Assembly: GCA_002699025.1 (NCBI GenBank)
Contig: PABA01000168.1
Location: 1-64,000, forward strand
Direction: 5' to 3'
Length of the DNA: 64,000 nucleotides
Origin: Sandaracinus sp.
GTDB lineage: Bacteria > Myxococcota_A > Polyangia > Polyangiales > Houyiibacteriaceae
Numbering within the stretch: the stretch's first letter is position 1; each line of letters starts with the position of its first letter. Shown piece by piece: positions 8,258 through 16,816 of this stretch. The position numbers were made by a program, and so were the translations under genes. Under the pieces are notes generated by a model. It was not told the origin of the DNA. It did not search any database and was given only the letters and a program-made list of their open reading frames with translations.

Positions 8258-10240
8258 TCAAGGGCAGAGCGTCTCGACGTTCACGGAGGGGGCGGGCAGC
8301 GTCTCCGAGGAGTCGTCGGTTCGGAAGCTGATGTACGGCGTGCTCGTGCTGGTCGCGCTCGAGACGATGCCGAAGTGGTAGGTGGCGCCCGACGTGATCG
8401 CGAAGCCGCAGTCCGGCTCGCCCCCGGCCCCGCAGGCGGCGGCTCGCTGCCAGAGGCCCATGTATTGGTACTGCACCACCACCTCGGTCTCGTTCGTCGT
8501 GGTGACGGGGTTGTCCGGCGTGATCCGCGCACGGAGGTGCTGCCGCGGGCGGCTCCCGCGGGTCGTCTGGAAGGCGTGGGGCTCGGCCCGCTCCGTCGTC
8601 CGGGACACCACCGGATCCGCGCCGCTCGCCCGGAGCTGTCGCAAGGCGACCGTGTCGTCCACATCCCCCGCCGCCTCGAAGTCGTACCACCACCACTCCA
8701 CGGCCATGCCGTCGCGGCCCCGGGGCACGCCCATCTCGCCGACCGCTCCGAGCAGCGGCGAGGGGTTCGTGTCGTCCTCGAGCACCACCACCAGTCCCCA
8801 GCCGTGCTCCTGGGGAGTGTCGCGGTCCTCGAAGACGGTGACCTTGGCCTCGAAGGTGACTCCCTCGTAGCCGATCTCCACCGGTTCGCGGAGATACACG
8901 GCCCCGGTTCGGCTCGCTCCAGCGACCGTCGAGTTGTTGGGCACGGCGCATTGGGACGTGGAGGAAGAGCAGAGCGGGATGGACGGTGCGCCGAAGGTCT
9001 GTAGCTCGTCGACGGACGGGACGTCTTCCCGGTAGAACCGATGCTCCGTGTCGTTGCCGATGGAGAGGGAGATCTCCGTGTCGAGGGAGCCGCGGCCCGT
9101 GTCGTCGCAGTAGTCGCAGGTCGCCGCGGTCTCGTCGCGGCTGAAGTCGGGGGGCGTCCAGGTGCAGCTCAGGCAGGTGCGCGTGCCCTCCCGGCCGCAG
9201 TCGTTCAGGCCCGTGTCGGTCGCGCCGTTGCGGCACTCGAAGTCTTCGTCGATGGCGCCGTCGCAGTCGTCGTCCTCGTCGTTGCAGACCTCCTCGATGG
9301 GCCCGACGGCCCCGGCGCAGCCGCTCCACGCGGTGCCGCCGGCGACGGTCTGGCAGGTCTGCGCGCCCGGGGCGCAGCGGCCCACGCCGTCGCGGATGGC
9401 CATGGTCTCGCCGCAGACGCGCTCGGCGCCGACCGGGGTGCAGCCGCAGCCCTCGTCGATGGTGCCGTCGCAGTTCTCGTCGCTCATCGTGGGGTCCGTG
9501 CCGCCGTCGCAGACCTCCGCGGCGCCCGGGTTGATGCTGCGGAGGTCGTCGTTGCAGTCCGTGTCGAGCGGCGCGTAGCCCATGGGCGCGCCGCAGGCCT
9601 CGAGGGTCTCGTCCGGCGTGCCGTAGCCGTCCCCGTCGCGGTCCCGGTAGACGATCTCGTTCGGGTCCTCGTCGAAGCTCCCGTCGCAGTCCTCGTCGCC
9701 GCCCCCGCACCCGTCGAGCACGTCGGGCGAGATGCCGCCGTCGCCGTCGTCGCAGTCGGCCCCGCAGACGTCGCCGTTGCAGCACTCGTCGGAGACGTAG
9801 CCATCGCCGTCCCGGTCCGGGCCGAGCGTGTCCGGGTCGCAGTCCTCGTCGTGGCCCATCGCGTCGCAGACCTCGGTGTTCCCCGGGTAGCGGTCCGGGT
9901 CGTCGTCGTCGCAGTCCTCGCCGCCGCAGGCCGCGTCCTCGAAGCCGTCTCCGTCGGCGTCGACGCAGCCCTCGAGGCAGCGGTCCGCGTCGTCGTCGCA
10001 GGCGCCCTCGCAGGGCGCCGCGCCGCTCACGCAACCGCGGGCGTCGGCGCCGCTGGCCGCGGGGTCACAGCTCTCGGCGCCGTTGCAGAACATGCCGTCG
10101 TCGCAGTCGGAGGCGCGAGTGCAGATCGCCGCGCCGTCGCCTCCCGCGCCCCCGTCCTCACCGCCCCCGTCGTCGTCGCCGCAGGCCACGACCAGACCCA
10201 GCACACCGAAAAGCATCGCGATTCCGCGTCGGTCACTCAT
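8258..10240 (-). CDS. MopE/DCDG-repeat lipoprotein with lectin-like C-terminus
   Basis: A 660-residue lipoprotein. The start at 10240 has a GGAGGAG ribosome site and opens a signal with lipobox LVVAC (Cys20), followed by an Asp/Gly tether. Residues about 30-350 are cysteine-rich MopE-type putative metal-binding repeats: multiple CDDxDxDxxP, DRDGDGY, EVCDG and NDEDDDCDGAIDEDF motifs. Residues about 385-660 look like an L-type lectin/concanavalin A-like sandwich (HGWGLVVVLEDD, then LLGAVGEMG and MAVEWWWYDF). That call rests on pattern and is moderate. Likely a surface-anchored, calcium- or metal-binding adhesin or carbohydrate binder. It diverges from the exported-protein gene at 10474. Confidence 0.82.
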   Translation of the reverse strand: MSDRRGIAMLFGVLGLVVACGDDDGGGEDGGAGGDGAAICTRASDCDDGMFCNGAESCDPAASGADARGCVSGAAPCEGACDDDADRCLEGCVDADGDGFEDAACGGEDCDDDDPDRYPGNTEVCDAMGHDEDCDPDTLGPDRDGDGYVSDECCNGDVCGADCDDGDGGISPDVLDGCGGGDEDCDGSFDEDPNEIVYRDRDGDGYGTPDETLEACGAPMGYAPLDTDCNDDLRSINPGAAEVCDGGTDPTMSDENCDGTIDEGCGCTPVGAERVCGETMAIRDGVGRCAPGAQTCQTVAGGTAWSGCAGAVGPIEEVCNDEDDDCDGAIDEDFECRNGATDTGLNDCGREGTRTCLSCTWTPPDFSRDETAATCDYCDDTGRGSLDTEISLSIGNDTEHRFYREDVPSVDELQTFGAPSIPLCSSSTSQCAVPNNSTVAGASRTGAVYLREPVEIGYEGVTFEAKVTVFEDRDTPQEHGWGLVVVLEDDTNPSPLLGAVGEMGVPRGRDGMAVEWWWYDFEAAGDVDDTVALRQLRASGADPVVSRTTERAEPHAFQTTRGSRPRQHLRARITPDNPVTTTNETEVVVQYQYMGLWQRAAACGAGGEPDCGFAITSGATYHFGIVSSATSTSTPYISFRTDDSSETLPAPSVNVETLCP

Positions 10241-10473
10241 GAAAGCCACTCTCCTCCAGGGAGAGGAGAGAACGCCCCCCGGCTTTGTGAAGCGCCTTTT
10301 TTCGGGGCTCGAACGAGGGCGCACCGACCTCCCCCCCTCGCTGGGCGGGAGCGAGCTTCGCCCGGTGGCGTTCGGTTTCGGCGATCGCGGTGTTCATCGA
10401 GGCCGACGTCCCCATGCTTGGACGCCCGATTGGGGAGGTGGAGTCCGCGGCACGCCTGTGTTCCGGTGTGACC

Positions 10474-11667
10474 ATGGTTCGCCGATCCCTCCTCGTCCTT
10501 TCGCTCCTCTCCAGCCTCGGATTCCTCGCGCCGCCCGGCGCGGAGGCCCAGGACGAGCTGATCTTCGACGACGCCTTCCTCGTCATCCAGCTCGAGAACG
10601 AGGTGACGGCGCGGAGCGGGCGGCAGCCCTCGGAGGTGCACTACCGGCCGCAGATCCGGCTCCGCTTCTTCGGGCCGGTCTCGAGCGGCGACGCGGTGAA
10701 GATCCGCTGGCGGAAAGGACGCCGCACGCTCGCGGAGATCCGCTGCCCGCTCCAGTCCCGGCACGGGGACTGGCGGACCGGGCTCAGCCAGCGCTGCTGG
10801 AACCGGGACGAGGTCCAGCTCACGGCGCACGGGGACATCACGGCAGACGTGATCTTCGTCGACGACTCGGCCGACGAGGAGCGGACCATCCGCACGCTGC
10901 AGGTGCCCGTCGGGCGCTACTGGGCGGTGGACCGCACGATCCGGGGCCGCACGATCCACTCGCCGCGCTACCAGGTGCGAGGCGACGATCTGCTGGGGCT
11001 CTCGTACATCTGGTTCCGCGAGCCCGGCAACACGGACCCCTACGGCGACGTCTACCTCTACTTCTGGGCGACGCTCGCGAACGACGACACGAACTACCGC
11101 GACCCCTCCTGGCGCTGCACCCGGGACGGCGAGCTGGCGCCGGAGCTGAGCGTCGGGGACGACGTCGTCGAGTCGCTGACGGATATCCGCGTCACGGACG
11201 ACCAGATGCGCGGGCGGAGCCGCGAGACGACGCACTACGCCTGGCGGCTGATGTGGGTGAAGCCAGAGTGGATCTGGGGCACGGAGCGGAACCCGCGGGC
11301 GCCGAGCACCGTGTCGAACAGCCGCTACAACATCAGCGAGCACCCCGGGGAGTACGTCTGTCAGCTCCGCAACGAGGGGGAGATGGTGCGGACGTTCCGC
11401 TTCACGATCACCGAGGAGGGGACGGCGGCGCCGCACCCGGCGCAGACGGCCGAGGGGGGCGTGTCGCTGCGGCCCGGGGCGTTCTTCGTGGAGACGGGCT
11501 TCCCGCGGCGGAACGGAGCGGAGACGAGCTTCGACCGGGACGCCGTGCGGCGGAGCGTGGCGTTCGGGCGGGCGTGGCCGGACGATCCGGCCGTGCGTCG
11601 TTGGCTCCAGGGGCTTCCGCCGAGCTTCGGGCGGAGCGAGCCTCGCCCTCCGCGCGGCGCGCGCTGA
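10474..11667 (+). CDS. Exported protein, unknown function
   Basis: A 397-residue protein with a classical signal peptide (MVRRS, hydrophobic run, cleavage after Ala-Glu-Ala at about residue 25; no lipobox Cys). The mature part has even spacing of aromatic and charged residues consistent with beta-sandwich domains. Two Cys pairs are visible (IRCPLQ/QRCWNR and WRCTRD/YVCQLR). The segment around ISEHPGEYVCQLRNEGEMVRTFRFTI resembles the end of an immunoglobulin-like domain. No family was recognised. A longer start at 10390 lacks signal character. It lies divergent to the MopE-type lipoprotein, with a 233-bp gap. Confidence 0.75.
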   Translation: MVRRSLLVLSLLSSLGFLAPPGAEAQDELIFDDAFLVIQLENEVTARSGRQPSEVHYRPQIRLRFFGPVSSGDAVKIRWRKGRRTLAEIRCPLQSRHGDWRTGLSQRCWNRDEVQLTAHGDITADVIFVDDSADEERTIRTLQVPVGRYWAVDRTIRGRTIHSPRYQVRGDDLLGLSYIWFREPGNTDPYGDVYLYFWATLANDDTNYRDPSWRCTRDGELAPELSVGDDVVESLTDIRVTDDQMRGRSRETTHYAWRLMWVKPEWIWGTERNPRAPSTVSNSRYNISEHPGEYVCQLRNEGEMVRTFRFTITEEGTAAPHPAQTAEGGVSLRPGAFFVETGFPRRNGAETSFDRDAVRRSVAFGRAWPDDPAVRRWLQGLPPSFGRSEPRPPRGAR

Positions 11668-11704
11668 GGGGCGCGAGCTCCGGACGACGCATGGGAAACG
11701 GGAC

Positions 11705-11819
11705 GTCCGCAGGACACCCGAGCCGGGGTCCGCAGGACACCCGAGCCGGGGTCCGCAGGACACCCGAGCCGGGGTCCGCAGGACACCCGAGCAGGGGTCC
11801 GCAGGATACCCGAGCCTCC
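11705..11819 (+). repeat. Five 23-bp repeats with GTCC-GCA-GGAC dyad
   Basis: Copies start at exactly 11705, 11728, 11751, 11774 and 11797. The unit is GTCCGCAGGAC followed by ACCCGAGCCGGG; the last copy has GGAT and lesser changes. The 11-base core is an interrupted palindrome with 4-base arms. The same core in the opposite orientation forms arrays at 29123-29305 and 60499-60665. Confidence 0.9.
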
Positions 11820-11884
11820 GGGGGCATGAATCGGCGTCGGGTCGGGGTGTCGTCTCGAGGCGGGCCCGGATCTAAGCTCGTCGG

Positions 11885-12688
11885 GTGGCCCGCTCATCGC
11901 CGCTGCTCGCCGCCGCGCCTCCGCTCGTAGGAGGCGTGCTGGCGATCGCGCTCGACGCCGCGATGGGCTCGAGCTGGGCCGCGTGCGTCGGCGCCGGGGT
12001 GGCGCTGCTCCTCGCCGCCGCCACGACCCCCCTCGGCCCGGGGCTCTCCCTCGCGGGGCTGGCCGCCGGAGCGCTCGGCGCGGCCCTCTCGCGCGCCCTC
12101 GGCGTGGAGGCCCCGCTCGGCTGGCTCGCGGCCGCCCTGGCCGGAGGGGTCCTGGGTGGCGTCACCGTCGAGCGCACCCGCACGCATCGCTGGGCGCCCA
12201 CGGCCGTCGCCTCGCTCCTCGCGCTCAGCGTCCTCGCGGCGGGCTCCGTCCTCTCGCTCTCCGTTCTGCGCCTCCGCTTCGGCGCCCTGCCGGTCTCCGT
12301 CGCCGGCCCGCCGGTCGCGCTCGCGCTCGTCGGCGTGGGCCTCGGCCTCCTCTCCCTCGCCGCCAGCGTCGGCCCCTGGCGCGCGCTCCGGCGCGCGGTC
12401 CGTGCGCGGGGCGGGCGGCTCGACGCGGCCGGGCACATCCGCTTCTACGACGGCGAAGAGGGGAGGGCCCGCGCGCCCGCCGAGGGGGAGGTCCTCGCCT
12501 GGGCCACCGGCGAGGCGGCCCCGCCCGAGGGCTACCGCCGCGACGCCGGGCCGCCCCGCTTCGAGATCTTCGTCGGCGACCGCGCGACCTTCGTCGACCG
12601 CGAGCGCCGGCGCGCCATGCGCTGGCACCTCGCTGGCCTCGCCGCCGTCTGGGGCCTGGCGGCGCCGGCCCTCCTCCTGGTCGTCTGA
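11885..12688 (+). CDS. Polytopic membrane protein, unknown function
   Basis: A 267-residue protein with about six hydrophobic helices in residues 5-165, a cytoplasmic or periplasmic domain at about 170-240 (with HIRFYDGEEG and FEIFVGDRATFVDRERRR), and a final helix at about 246-266. It resembles no family I can name. The GTG start has no ribosome site; TAAGCT at 11873-11878 sits six bases upstream, matching the leaderless pattern. Its TGA shares one base with the ATG of the next gene (TGATG), so the pair is probably one transcription and translation unit. Confidence 0.75.
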   Translation: MARSSPLLAAAPPLVGGVLAIALDAAMGSSWAACVGAGVALLLAAATTPLGPGLSLAGLAAGALGAALSRALGVEAPLGWLAAALAGGVLGGVTVERTRTHRWAPTAVASLLALSVLAAGSVLSLSVLRLRFGALPVSVAGPPVALALVGVGLGLLSLAASVGPWRALRRAVRARGGRLDAAGHIRFYDGEEGRARAPAEGEVLAWATGEAAPPEGYRRDAGPPRFEIFVGDRATFVDRERRRAMRWHLAGLAAVWGLAAPALLLVV

Positions 12689-13494
12689 TGGCGGAGCGCC
12701 GGGCGGCGCGTCACGCTCCCCCGATGGAGGACTCGGCGCTCGAGCGCCCCGAAGAGCCCGCTGCCGAGAGCGACGCTGGCCCGAACGACACCGGACCGAG
12801 CGGTGCCGACCAGAGCGGTGCCGACCAGAGCGGTGCCGACCAGAGCGGTGCCGACCAGAGCGGTGCCGACCAGAGCGGTGCCGATCAGAGCGATGCGCAG
12901 GGCAACACCGCCCGGGGCGACGCGGCGCAGACCGACGGCCGCGCCAAGGGCCTTCGCCTGCTCGCGCTCGTCGTCCTCGTCGTCGGCTCCATCCTCGTCG
13001 CCCGCAGCACCGGCGTCACCGAGGCCCTCAGCCTCGAGCGCGTGCGCACCTTCATGGAGGGCGCCGGCGTCGTCGGCTTCCTCCTCTTCCTCGGCGCCTT
13101 CGCCCTCGGCGAGCTCGTCCACGTCCCCGGCGTCGTCTTCGTCGCCGCCGCGATCCTCGCCTACGGCCGCACGCTCGGCGGGAGCGCCGCCTACGTGGGC
13201 GCCCTCGTCAGCGTCTGCGTCTCCTTCTTCGTCGTCCGCGCCGTCGGCGGTCAGCCCCTCGCGGGCCTCCAGCGCCCCTGGATGAAGCGCATCCTCGACC
13301 GCCTCGAGCAGCGCCCGGTCCGGGTCGTCGCGATCCTCCGCATGATCCTCTGGATGGCGCCCCCCCTGAACTACGCGCTGGCCATGTCCACGGTGCGCTT
13401 CCGCGACTACCTCGTGGGCTCGGCCATCGGCCTGCTCCTCCCCATCGCCCTCGCCGCGCTCTTCCTCGACTGGGTCGTCCGGACCCTGCTCTGA
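12688..13494 (+). CDS. VTT/TVP38-DedA-like membrane protein with repeat tail
   Basis: A 268-residue protein. Residues 1-85 are disordered and acidic and include six perfect copies of Ser-Gly-Ala-Asp-Gln. Residues about 86-265 hold a TVP38/DedA-like (VTT or SNARE-associated) core: a first helix, then FLLFLGAFALGELVHVPGVVF, a re-entrant AYVGALVSVCVSFFVVRAVG, an amphipathic linker and VRVVAILRMILWMAPPLNYALAMSTVRFRDY, the conserved basic/Pro segment of the family. Family members are linked to phospholipid scrambling or transport. Translation is probably coupled to the upstream gene through TGATG; Met at 12724 is an alternative start. Confidence 0.82.
   Translation: MAERRAARHAPPMEDSALERPEEPAAESDAGPNDTGPSGADQSGADQSGADQSGADQSGADQSGADQSDAQGNTARGDAAQTDGRAKGLRLLALVVLVVGSILVARSTGVTEALSLERVRTFMEGAGVVGFLLFLGAFALGELVHVPGVVFVAAAILAYGRTLGGSAAYVGALVSVCVSFFVVRAVGGQPLAGLQRPWMKRILDRLEQRPVRVVAILRMILWMAPPLNYALAMSTVRFRDYLVGSAIGLLLPIALAALFLDWVVRTLL
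12799..12888 (+). repeat. In-frame 15-bp minisatellite
   Basis: Six copies of AGCGGTGCCGACCAG (the last has GAT for GAC) lie inside the N-terminal tail of the VTT protein and encode Ser-Gly-Ala-Asp-Gln repeats. Because the unit is a multiple of three, copy-number change would lengthen or shorten the tail without breaking the frame. Confidence 0.95.
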
Positions 13495-13525
13495 CGCCCC
13501 GCACCGGCTCCGTGGACGAGCCCGC

Positions 13526-14158
13526 TCAGCCGAGCTTCGCGAAGAGGCCGACCACCACGAGCGTGAGCCCGGCGATCAGCACCAGCCCGGAGAGGTAGGC
13601 CCGCTCCCGCCACGGCGGCCGGAGCCCGGCGTTCTTCGGGAAGACCGGGTCGTAGTGAACCGTCACCGACGCCCCCGGCATGCCGCCGCCGCGCCCTTCG
13701 TGCTTGGCCTCGATGCGCTCGCCCTCCACCTCGAAGGAGAAGACGACCACGCGCACGTTCCGCGTCCCTTCCCCCGGCGCGGCCCCCTGCCGGACCCGGG
13801 TCTCGTGGCGCACGCTCTCGACCTCGCCGACCGTGCGCGCCCGCCGCCGCCGCGCGCGAGCCCGATCGGACGCGCCCGCGAGGATCAGGCCGAGCGCGAA
13901 GAGGGCCGGGAAGCCGCCGGCCGCCAGCACGAAGACCTCCGCGTCCTCCCCCACCAGGCCGATGGGAGGCTCGGCGAGCACCTCGAAGAGCCCGTCGGCG
14001 ATCGGCGCCCAGTGGCGTCGCAGCAAGACCAGGACCCCGACCCACCCGGCGGCGGCCGCGAAGGTGGCGAGGATGCCGGCGCCGGCGTCGTCGGGCGGAT
14101 GCTCGTCGAAGGAGGCCAAGGGGCGCGAAGTGTCGCGGAGGCCGGCGGACCGGCGCAA
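13526..14158 (-). CDS. DUF3592-like membrane protein
   Basis: A protein of about 210 residues with three hydrophobic segments (about 28-46, 76-94, 187-206). Between the last two lies a soluble domain with GEVESVRHETRV, RNVRVVVFSFEVEGERIEAKHEGRGGGMPGASVTVHYDPVFPKNAGL. The 'V-Y-DP--P' ending is characteristic of DUF3592 proteins, which read as short beta-barrel-like domains between helices. The start is uncertain: the most upstream start is a TTG at 14158 preceded by GGGAG, and another TTG lies at 14119. It converges with the VTT gene, with only 31 bp between stops. Confidence 0.7.
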   Translation of the reverse strand: MRRSAGLRDTSRPLASFDEHPPDDAGAGILATFAAAAGWVGVLVLLRRHWAPIADGLFEVLAEPPIGLVGEDAEVFVLAAGGFPALFALGLILAGASDRARARRRRARTVGEVESVRHETRVRQGAAPGEGTRNVRVVVFSFEVEGERIEAKHEGRGGGMPGASVTVHYDPVFPKNAGLRPPWRERAYLSGLVLIAGLTLVVVGLFAKLG

Positions 14159-14302
14159 CCCAGCCGCCCGCTCCCATCGCGTTCCCGAGGCGATCCGTGG
14201 GACGCCGTCGCAAGCGGCGCGAGCGGCTCCCGACCACGCTGGTGAAGGCCGAAGGGGCGAGCGGCCCCCGGCTGCGCTGGCCGAAGAGGGGGAGCGGCGA
14301 GC

Positions 14303-15367
14303 TCAGCTCTTCTTGCGCGTCAGCGGGAGGGCGCCGAAGTCCTCGAGCGTGTCGACCTCGTCTTCGAGCGAGGCGAGCACCTCGCCCGTCTCCTTCGCCT
14401 CCGCCTCCACGCGCTCCCGCTCCAGGTGCTCCTGCGATCGGCGCACGGTCTTGGCGAGCACGTCGGCGCTGGTCGACTCGGGCGTCATCCGCAGGATGTT
14501 CGCGAGCGCGCGCACCATCGAGCGGGCCGAGCGGTAGCGGTCGTCCGGGTTCTTCGCGAGCGCCCGATGCACCACGTCGTGCAGCGTCCGTGGCACGTCC
14601 GGGCGCTCCTCCCGGAGCGGCGGCACCTTCGCGTCGCGGACCTTCGTGAGGATCTCGAGGGGCCCGGAGCCGTCGAAGAGCTTCCGCCCGACGAGCGTCT
14701 CCCAGAGCACGATGCCGACCCCGAACAGATCGGTCTTCACCGACGGGTCGTCGCCGGCCGTGAGCTCCGGCGCGAGGTAGCTGAGCTTCCCCTTCACCAT
14801 CTCCGGCTGGGTCATGCGCGCCCGGTCCATGGCCCGGGCGAGGCCGAAGTCCGTGAGCTTCACGACGCCGTTCGAGCCCACGAGGATGTTCTGCGGCGTG
14901 ACGTCCCGGTGGTAGACGGGCACCTTCCGCCCCTCCTCGTCGGTGTTCTCGTGGGCGGCGCCGAGCGCCTTGAGGACCTCGATGCCGATGGCCGTGACGA
15001 GGTGCCAGGGCGTCGGCTCCTCGAGCCCGTGGTGGGCGCGCTGCCACTCGAAGAGGTTCACGCCGTCGACCCACTCCATGACGAGATAGAAGTGGCCGTC
15101 GTCCTCGTCGAAGTCGTGGATCTGGACGATGTTCGGGTGCGTCATGGTCGCCGTGACGCGCGCCTCCTCGACGAACATCGCGACGAACTGCGGGTCCTCG
15201 CTGAGGTGCTCGAGGATCTGCTTCACGGCCACCGAGCGGCGGAAGCCGGCCGCGCCGTGCGTGATGGCACGGAACACCTCGGCCATGCCGCCCTCGCCCG
15301 CGAGCGCGACCAGCTCGTACTTGCCCCCCAGGCGCTTTCCGACGTCCGGATGCTGCACCGGCGCCAT
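14303..15367 (-). CDS. Eukaryote-type Ser/Thr protein kinase
   Basis: A 354-residue soluble kinase. The glycine loop is LAGEGGMAEVFRA (about 22-34) and the ATP-anchoring lysine is in VAVKQ (Lys49). The catalytic loop is HRDVTPQN with Asp155, DFG starts at Asp173, and the APE equivalent is YLAPEL. HRDVTPQN (Thr in place of Lys after the catalytic Asp) is common in myxobacterial kinases of this subgroup. A C-terminal tail of about 75 residues, charged and coiled-coil-like, has no recognised sensor domain and no membrane segment. It is divergent from the TPR-protein gene at 15457, with 89 bp between starts, so the two may share control. Confidence 0.93.
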   Translation of the reverse strand: MAPVQHPDVGKRLGGKYELVALAGEGGMAEVFRAITHGAAGFRRSVAVKQILEHLSEDPQFVAMFVEEARVTATMTHPNIVQIHDFDEDDGHFYLVMEWVDGVNLFEWQRAHHGLEEPTPWHLVTAIGIEVLKALGAAHENTDEEGRKVPVYHRDVTPQNILVGSNGVVKLTDFGLARAMDRARMTQPEMVKGKLSYLAPELTAGDDPSVKTDLFGVGIVLWETLVGRKLFDGSGPLEILTKVRDAKVPPLREERPDVPRTLHDVVHRALAKNPDDRYRSARSMVRALANILRMTPESTSADVLAKTVRRSQEHLERERVEAEAKETGEVLASLEDEVDTLEDFGALPLTRKKS

Positions 15368-15421
15368 TTCACCACGGAGGGGGACCCGCTGGCGAGAAAC
15401 CCGGGGGAGCGCGCCGGTTTT

Positions 15422-15451
15422 TTGACCGCGCGGATCGGGCCGGCGTAGCTG
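15422..15451 (+). promoter_or_regulatory. Candidate promoter of the TPR gene
   Basis: TTGACC (15422-15427), an 18-bp spacer, then TAGCTG (15446-15451). The predicted transcription start coincides with the ATG at 15457, and no ribosome site is present, so the mRNA would be leaderless. Confidence 0.5.
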
Positions 15452-15456
15452 GTCCC

Positions 15457-16755
15457 ATGACCCGCCTCCGTCGCCCCGCCCGCCCCGTGCTCGTCGTGCT
15501 CGTCGCGTCCGCGCTCGCCGGCGGCGTGGCGCTGGTGACGTTCCAGCAGCGCGCCGCCGAGGCCGAGGCGAAGCTCGCGGCCGCAGAGCGCGCGCTCCAC
15601 CCGGCCTTCGCCGACGCGCCGGAGCTCTGGGACGTGGACGCGGAGGCGGCCCTCGCGGCGTTCGAGGCGGCCGAGGCGAGCGGGGCGGAGGGCGGCGTCG
15701 GGCGCGCCGAGGCGCAGGCGCTCGCTTACCTCCAGGCCGGCGAGCTGGTCTTCGCGGAGGAGGCCCTCGACGAGGCGCGGCGCGCGCAGGGTCACTGGAC
15801 GCCGGGGCTCCGCGTGCTGGCGGCGGAGATCGCCCGGGCCGGCCTCCAGAGCGACGCGGCGCGGGAGCACGTGGCCCGGGCGCTGGCGACCGATCCCGAG
15901 CACCCGCGGGCCCTGCTCGCGAAGGCGGACCTCGCGCTGGACGCGCGCGACGGCCGGGCGGCGGCCACCGCGCTGGCGCGGCTCGCCGAGGAGGTCCCGG
16001 CGTGGGCCCCGCTCCACGATCGGCGCGGGCTGGCCCTCGAGCTCATGGGAGAGCACGCGGCGGCGCGGGAGGCCTTCGAGCGCGCCGTGGAGCTCGACCC
16101 GCGCTGGGCGAGCGGTTGGATCAACCTCGGTCGCGCCCGGCGGCGCGCCGGCGAGACGGTGGCGGCGCGGGAGGCCTTCGACGCGGCGCTGGGGGTGGCG
16201 CCGGAGAACGCCGACGGCTGGCTCGGCCGCGGGCTCTGCGACCTCGACGCGGGCGACGGCGCGGCGGCGCGGGAGGCCTTCGAGCGGGCCCGCGAGCTCG
16301 CGCCCCACGACGCCCAGGCGCAGGTGGCCCTCGCCGACCTGGCGGCCGCCGAGGGCGACGGGGCGGCGGCCATCGCCGGGTACCGGGCGGCGCTCGCCGA
16401 GAACGGCCGCGACGCCGGCGTCTGGGTGAAGCTCGGGAACGCGCTCGTGCGCGCGGGGCAGGGCGCGGAGGCCGAGGAGGCCTACCGCTCGGCCATCGCG
16501 CGGGCGCCTCAGCTGGCGGCGGCCCACAACGGGCTCGGGGCGGCGCTGATGCGGCGTGGCGCGGTGGAGCACGCCTCGACGGCGCTGGAGCGGGCGGCGC
16601 GCCTCGACCCGGTCGACCCGCACCCCTGGATGAACCTGGCGCTTCTCCACGAGGGGCGCGGAGACACGGAGGCGGCGCGCCGCGCCTGGGAGGCGGCCCT
16701 CGAGCGGCAGCCCGACCAGGCCCTCGCGCGCGCCCGCCTCGCCGCCCTCCGCTGA
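15457..16755 (+). CDS. TPR-repeat protein with N-terminal membrane anchor
   Basis: A 432-residue protein. One hydrophobic helix (about 12-28) after a basic start makes it membrane-anchored or exported. The rest is alpha-helical and consists of about nine to ten tetratricopeptide repeats from about residue 60. Canonical units include LHDRRGLALELMGEHAAAREAFERAVELDP and WVKLGNALVRAGQGAEAEEAYRSAIARAP. TPR arrays are protein-docking scaffolds; the partner is not known. Being divergent from a Ser/Thr kinase gene is suggestive but not proof of a shared pathway. It converges with the RsmC-like gene (61 bp between stops). Confidence 0.88.
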   Translation: MTRLRRPARPVLVVLVASALAGGVALVTFQQRAAEAEAKLAAAERALHPAFADAPELWDVDAEAALAAFEAAEASGAEGGVGRAEAQALAYLQAGELVFAEEALDEARRAQGHWTPGLRVLAAEIARAGLQSDAAREHVARALATDPEHPRALLAKADLALDARDGRAAATALARLAEEVPAWAPLHDRRGLALELMGEHAAAREAFERAVELDPRWASGWINLGRARRRAGETVAAREAFDAALGVAPENADGWLGRGLCDLDAGDGAAAREAFERARELAPHDAQAQVALADLAAAEGDGAAAIAGYRAALAENGRDAGVWVKLGNALVRAGQGAEAEEAYRSAIARAPQLAAAHNGLGAALMRRGAVEHASTALERAARLDPVDPHPWMNLALLHEGRGDTEAARRAWEAALERQPDQALARARLAALR

Positions 16756-16816
16756 GCGCCGGCCCTCGAGCGGCGGCCGGCGGCTCTCGAGCGGCGGCCC
16801 GAGCGGTGGCGCGCGA

